Shown: piece by piece, positions 58,806-64,000 of the stretch
Position numbering within the stretch: the stretch's first letter is position 1
How the letters are laid out: each line of letters begins with the position of its first letter
Assembly (NCBI RefSeq): GCF_964204645.1
Contig: NC_134028.1
Location: 8,845,001 to 8,909,000, forward strand
DNA: 64,000 nucleotides
Reading direction: 5' to 3'
From: Tubulanus polymorphus
Taxonomy: Eukaryota; Nemertea; Palaeonemertea; Tubulaniformes; Tubulanidae
Program-made: the position numbers and the translations under genes
The notes under the pieces: generated by a model
Seen by the model: the letters and a program-made list of their open reading frames with translations, nothing else
The model's database searches: none
What the model was told of the DNA's origin: nothing

Positions 58806-61800
58806 TCAAATAAAGTACGATGGGTAGGGCGTAGGTACCATTAGAGTTGAGGTCGGGTAATACGACGCAGGTGCAGCAGGTATCGTGGGTACAGGTGTGC
58901 GCATCGGGACAAACATGGTAGGCTGGTGCAAAATACATATATCAAATCATTAGCAGGAATTAGGTCTGTAAACTGATTAACCTCACAACAACACCAGGGG
59001 CCAGTTGCACAGTCATGACTTAAGTCCACAAGTGGTCTTAAATCTTAAGACTGGTCTTAAGTTGATAGATTGGCTATAGAACTAAGTTGGTCTTAGACTG
59101 GTCTTAAGTCAAAGCCATGACTATGCAACCGGCCCCAGGTTATAACATCTGAAACCAATGTGAGGTTCAAAGGATAGCCTAACCTCTGAAGTCCTCTCTG
59201 TGCCACGGAACAATTTCAATAATTGAGCTCAACCTTATTTGATAATCAAATGGAAAGTGCTTGCCCCGCTTAATTTGGCACCAATGAAATCAATCGATTT
59301 AATGCACCGAATTACGAGAAATTTAGATTGAACATATTCATGCACATTCATCTATAGTGACCGATCCAGATTAAGCGGGTTTAACTTAGGTAGGTTTCAA
59401 ACGGTATACTTCATTCCATTCCAGATAACTCTTCTGGAGCATTCGAAAATGCAATCTACCAATTCCAAAATAGTATCTGCAAACCTGATAGAAGCAGCGG
59501 TTGTTATAGTGAGTTTGTAATATGGAGTTGCTATTCTTCAACAACTGGAATATGTTCAATCGAAACCTGCCTTCACAACAATAATTTTGAGAATCAAAGG
59601 ACATGATTTGATTCGTTCGATCGAATCTTACCGCATAATCGTTTAATGCAGCATTAGTTTGACTTCGGTTGAACCCATGTTCGGATTCCGATAATTTTAC
59701 CATCAGGTCATTTTTCTCTTTACCCCACTTCCGCGCATTCTCAGCCAACTGTAACATATATAGAGAAACATTTAACGAAGCCGGAGTGACAGTTAATCAG
59801 GAGACCCACTCGGTTCCTCAATAGAGACCCTCATTTTTGTGCCCTCATTTTTATTTCAAAGGCTTTTTTGAAAGTGCACAATTTGGTTGAAAAAATCTAG
59901 ATATGGGCCATTTCTGTAAAACATAGGCACAGTGATGTCGAACATGTTGGAAACTGACAAATTGGCCCAGCGAAAATGTCCTTCCCTTAACAATTTGCCC
60001 TAAAATTAGTTTTACAAACAACCTCAGTTCCCGGGTCAGCCCGAATAAATTCGTCAAATCGTTAAATAATCTTCATATAAATGAACAATCAAGAGAGTAT
60101 AACATTTTTGATTTTCTTAGCAATGACTTTCTTCATATTTCTTTTCACATCATCGAACAAATCAACCTTTCGGATTCTTACTTGTTTCTCTAACGACATT
60201 ATTCTTCCTTCAGCTTTATCCAACATTTGATACAATTCCAGTTTTTCTTGATCATCTCCACCTCCACCTCCTTTCTTCTTATCCTTCTGCAAAAATCATC
60301 GACGTATGAATTTGCGACGTATGAAAATGACAATTTTTGTTTTATTTGTTTCCCAACCGGAAAATTTATAATATATACCTTAGAAATTTCCAATTCTCCT
60401 CGTAACCTGGCATTCTCAGCTAACAATGCGGCCTGCGTTTCATCTTTCTTTTGTTCTGAAAATTCAATAATGATTTTCTCCATATTTTTAGAGGATCTGG
60501 GGCCAGTTGCTCAAAAGTTGGTTAAGAGTTAACCAGTTGATAGTTGACATAGTGACAATTGAAATTTCATTGTTACTATGGTATTTGTCCACCGATTATC
60601 TTTAACCAACTTTTTAACAACTGGCCCCTGGTATTTCATTTTTCTTTTATATTGTGGGATTTTAACTTATAAATGCAAGGAAATATTTTGTACAGGAAAT
60701 GGAAGCTCATTGTTTGAACTTACTGCCAGTTTTGAGTTTATCACTGAGCATCGTTTCCATTTTAACGATGACATTTTCCTGATTTTTCATCGTTTCTTTC
60801 AGTTTTTTCTCGCGTTGTACGATTTCCTGAAGCCGTTGCACCAGCTGCTGCTGCGTCTTGTGAGCGTTACTCAACTTTATATATTCCTTTTCTTGTTCGT
60901 TTTTCTAAAACGAAGAATTATTATTGCAGTGATTAATATTTGAATAAGTAGGAATTTGCAAATGAAACATCAGAGTTTCCACCAGATAGCGTGTTGAGCA
61001 CTTAGTCATACGTTGTCAAAATAAGTCAATTTTCACTCAACTTAGCATGGATTTTAAGGCTCCAGAATCAATAAATCATCACAGAACCCAACAAATATAA
61101 ATTTGAATTAATTTACCTAACAGTGATTGGTAGTTTTCATAAAGAATTGATATATTCATGAGAAAAGTTCGTTCAAATTTGATAGCAATGTACACAAGAA
61201 ATTAACTACAGAATACTGAGTTACTACTCGTGAACCTGGCTGATCCATGATTGCCATGAGTGGAAGCCTCAATTTACCAAATTACCTTAATTAGTTCATT
61301 TTGTAGATGTTGAACTCTGTCTTTGTAATGCGATAAATCTCCAGTTTGATGCTGCAATGACTGTTTCAATGCGACTAAAATATAAATCCATCCAAATACT
61401 ATGTTAAATCTTTTATCAAGTTATTTCATCTTCAGATATGAATTCATCTAATGAAAAAAAAAACAACTCGTTTTTAAATCTAAAAACCAGTTCCACACGA
61501 GATTCAGATAATATGCATAGTATACTACAAGGTCCAATATTATGACCACCAAGTTTTGAAGAGGTGAGAGAGGTCGGGGAGAGCCGTCAATGATCCAGCT
61601 TAAATTCTGGGGCAATTCATTTGAAAAAAAACCCTGAACCTTCTAGTTGCTATTATGGTTAATTCTAAATGAATGAAAAGATTTTGCGTAATTGCCAATT
61701 CAGTGTTCCTGCACTTGAACAATCTACCGAATTCCATGACTTTACTTCCTTATTTTTCTGATATTTTCTCCAAAACTCCAAACTCCAAAATTCCAGGACT

Positions 61801-62254
61801 TTCTAGATTTCTAGGGAATTTAAACCCTGCCCTGCACAACTAACAGTTGTGCAAGGCACATATCATTATCATTATCAAGGCAAAGATCATTACACCAAAA
61901 ATTCATGATTTTCACAGAGAGCTGAAATTCCCTGGCACTGAATGACTTGGACGAATATTTCTAAATTCCCCGACTTTATTTTCACCGACTGCAGGTGTGA
62001 TCATACCGTATCTCGAGACTAATTCAGGTTTAGTTAATCCATCGAGCTCAGAGGAATCTAGCATGTAACGCGTGGAATCGCTGTAATGATTTATATCGCG
62101 ACGTAATGTACTGTTAGCGCCCTCCAGATCTCGCACCGTTTGCCGTAGTTGGATGATGTCCTGCCCCATTTTCTGGACAGCTAAACGATATCGGTCCAGT
62201 TCCTTCATTTGATGGTCCAACAGGTTATACTGCGTGTGATTCAAATCCTGTGGC
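58806..62254 (-). CDS. CCDC33: CCDC33-like coiled-coil protein, 3' seven exons
   Basis: Exons (leftward): 62254-62007, 61374-61286, 60904-60724, 60455-60379, 60286-60182, 59748-59632, 58922-58806 (stop TGA 58808-58806). All sites are GT-AG with agreeing phases, giving about 310 residues; the 5' part, expected to hold a C2-type domain, is beyond what I could trace. The protein is mostly coiled coil (LDHQMKELDRYR; KDRVQHLQNELIK; VQREKKLKETMKN). The late stretches LAENARLRGELE and NARKWGKEKNDLM...SEHGF fit my memory of vertebrate CCDC33 near its C-terminus. A Gly5 run lies in exon 5, and the last exon is a Pro-rich tail (PTMFVPMRTPVPTIPA). Vertebrate CCDC33 is linked to testis and cilia or peroxisome contexts; role here unknown. 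Assignment is by recalled motif order, not by search. Confidence 0.68.
58997..59136. repeat. MITE with GGGGCCAGTTGC ends
   Basis: Left GGGGCCAGTTGCACAGTCAT and right CATGACTATGCAACCGGCCCC are inverted ends. The interior repeats TGGTCTTAAGT in both directions. It lies in the last intron of the CCDC33-like gene. Confidence 0.75.
60499..60628. repeat. MITE with GGGGCCAGTTGC ends, second copy
   Basis: Left GGGGCCAGTTGCTCAAAAGT and right TTTTTAACAACTGGCCCC, with GGTTAA/TTAACC in the arms. It lies in the intron between exons at 60379 and 60724 of the CCDC33-like gene. Same terminal type as 58997. Confidence 0.75.
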
Positions 62255-62279
62255 CTGAAATACATCAATAACATCTTTC

Positions 62280-64000
62280 ACAGTGTGGCCACTTTTGATC
62301 TTAAAGTAGGGATTTTCCCTGTTATTTATTTGGCTGGTAAATTTCGTTTGATTTTTTGATTGATTGAGTGTCCCTTACAGACCCACCACACCTGCCGGGA
62401 GCGAAACAGGGGATTTGATTTTGAAATCGGCAATCGAAGTACAAATATAGTTGGGTGATCGGCGGTCGAGTTAACAGAATATTTTTATAAATCGAAGTAC
62501 ATAATTGGAAATTCGGGTCCAGTTCATTCAAACAATCTTCCATTCAGTCTGAACCGGCAAGCGATTGATTGGGGTGAATTTTTTCTTGGCTGCCTAATTT
62601 AATACATCGAGATTTTTGAAAGGTTGGATATTAAAAGGTTGAAGATCATTTTGTCCATTTTTATATTTTTTTGTTCGTTTTCCACGTGCCACTTTCACCT
62701 AACTTGCTTTTCCCCGAATATTCCCTGACATGCACGTTGTTTTTCCTGACTTGATCTGCTTGGATCTAATCAATTAACACAGTCAAATACGTAAGACATA
62801 AGACGATTATAAGGATAAGTTTGATTATACAAGTGATCTACTTTCAAATACTTCGTCATCCATAGCCGCACCATTCTCGCTTGCCAGGGTTGTTTGCCTC
62901 CCAAACAAAACCTGGCCACTCTACTACACGATCCACGATTTCTTGGGTGGACAGGCTGCCGCTCAGCGGCCTCCAGTCTTCATATACATTAGCAAATCAA
63001 ATGCGTTCTATTTCACTGACAAATTCGCTCTAGCAAAACAATGATACATTATAGCCCCACTAACCATGCATCTGAATTTGCTGATTTGGAACAAAATGAT
63101 TTAAATCATTATGATAAACTTCTAACAATCAATTATCAGTTAACCTGTGCTAAATAGACATTAGGAACCAAATAAATCTTTATCCAATTCTATAGAACCC
63201 AAATGTACCATAAAACTGAAATGGGGTCTGAAGTGCTTCTAGTAGTTTAAGCAATTTTAATCTTTTTTGAGAGCTTAGGGCATTGCTAGGTATAATTTTA
63301 CTTCAAAAGTGCTTATACACTAAAGCAGATAAACAGTCGTGCAGAAGAAACAATATGATCTTAGTCTGGCCACTGCGATCAATCTTAATAAGGCCGTGAC
63401 TATTCATCATTAACAAGTATTATAGACTAGTATTCATTCGACTCAACTTAGTTTTTTTTGTACCAGGGAGCAAACCTTAGTAGTCGATAAAGAACTATTT
63501 ACGCATGTACAGTTTGGTAGATAGATTGAATAGAACCTAATAAAAAGAAGTAATATAAGGCTAGGTTCTTAGTTCATTGACGATGAATAGTCGAGCTGAA
63601 AATAGGCGGATTTTCACGAGAATATCATGAGAAAGCTAATACCGTCTTCGTCACTAGCTGATTAATATGAATTTATACAGCACAGACATATCAAAATTTT
63701 GATGGGTGTTTAAAGTATTTTAAAATTCTGAAGCAACAATTATCAAGTACGCTAACTACCTTGGGCCAGTTTTATAGACTGATTTAACCTAGGGTTAAAA
63801 AGATGAACAAGTCTTTCGGTACATTTCATGCCATCCCCTACCCATCGTTCTAAATCTGTTATTGTCATCCCAACTCCTCAATCATGTATGGTGAGAAGCC
63901 TGAGACATAGTGACATTTTATCTTCAATCTTGATTTCAAATGATTACAACAAAATTGGCGATTTTAATCGAAAAACAAAAATTCTATCACAAAGGTGGAA
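62280..64000. other. Upstream of the traced CCDC33-like exons, nothing recognised
   Basis: Further 5' exons of the CCDC33-like gene are expected in this direction, but I could not find one with matching phase. A GGGCCAGTTTTATAGACTG fragment at 63772 resembles the GGGGCCAGTTGC MITE ends. Confidence 0.35.

Noticed and set aside
1-64000. CRISPR arrays, bacterial operons or rRNA genes
   Set aside because: Repeats present are eukaryotic satellites and foldback elements; no cas genes, spacers of regular length or rRNA sequence seen.

Overview
The window is animal nuclear DNA. It has split genes with GT-AG introns, a class A GPCR, an ionotropic glutamate receptor family gene, a metazoan-type Golgi carbohydrate sulfotransferase pair, a CCDC33-like coiled-coil gene, and many degraded LINE and DNA-transposon pieces. 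Intron-borne foldback elements, FMRFamide-receptor-like GPCR character and LINE types fit a marine invertebrate, most likely a lophotrochozoan (mollusc, annelid or brachiopod group). I cannot name the species.

Layout. 1-5 kb: intergenic, with a 192-bp palindrome and a 1.76-kb element with ~500-bp inverted arms that ends 20 bp from a GPCR stop codon. 5.0-6.2 kb (-): one-exon GPCR with a frameshift after TM1. 6.7-8.4 kb: decayed LINE. 9.9-26.4 kb (+): two tandem sulfotransferase genes, each with a membrane-anchor exon, a short stem exon and a catalytic exon. The second has a ~12-kb first intron holding LINE fragments, a 7-bp-TSD foldback element and a 1.86-kb element made of inverted satellite arrays. 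The two copies carry nonsense codons at opposite ends of the catalytic exon. 29.8-36.5 kb (-): a 12-exon ionotropic receptor gene that joins in frame to 868 aa. 37-42 kb: no gene recognised, inverted-repeat elements. 42.2-53.5 kb: a segmental tandem duplication (offset ~6.5-6.9 kb) whose two units each carry a gene (-) for a 58-aa secreted cysteine peptide; one intron holds an AT-rich, virus-like island and the other a LINE tail. 53.9-58.5 kb: GPCR-like scrap and small elements. 58.8-62.3 kb (-): 3' half of a CCDC33-like gene. 62.3-64 kb: nothing recognised.

The most unusual items are: (1) a family of three foldback elements (23.0, 26.9 and 52.4 kb) that share a 20-bp terminus and a 6-bp target duplication but carry unrelated, hairpin-rich interiors; (2) the duplicated secreted-peptide gene, whose start codon sits on a conserved 7-nt coding segment more than 2 kb from the rest of the protein; (3) the reciprocal nonsense lesions in the sulfotransferase pair; (4) the virus-like AT-rich island. 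All gene structures were read by eye from splice sites and reading phase; none has transcript support here.
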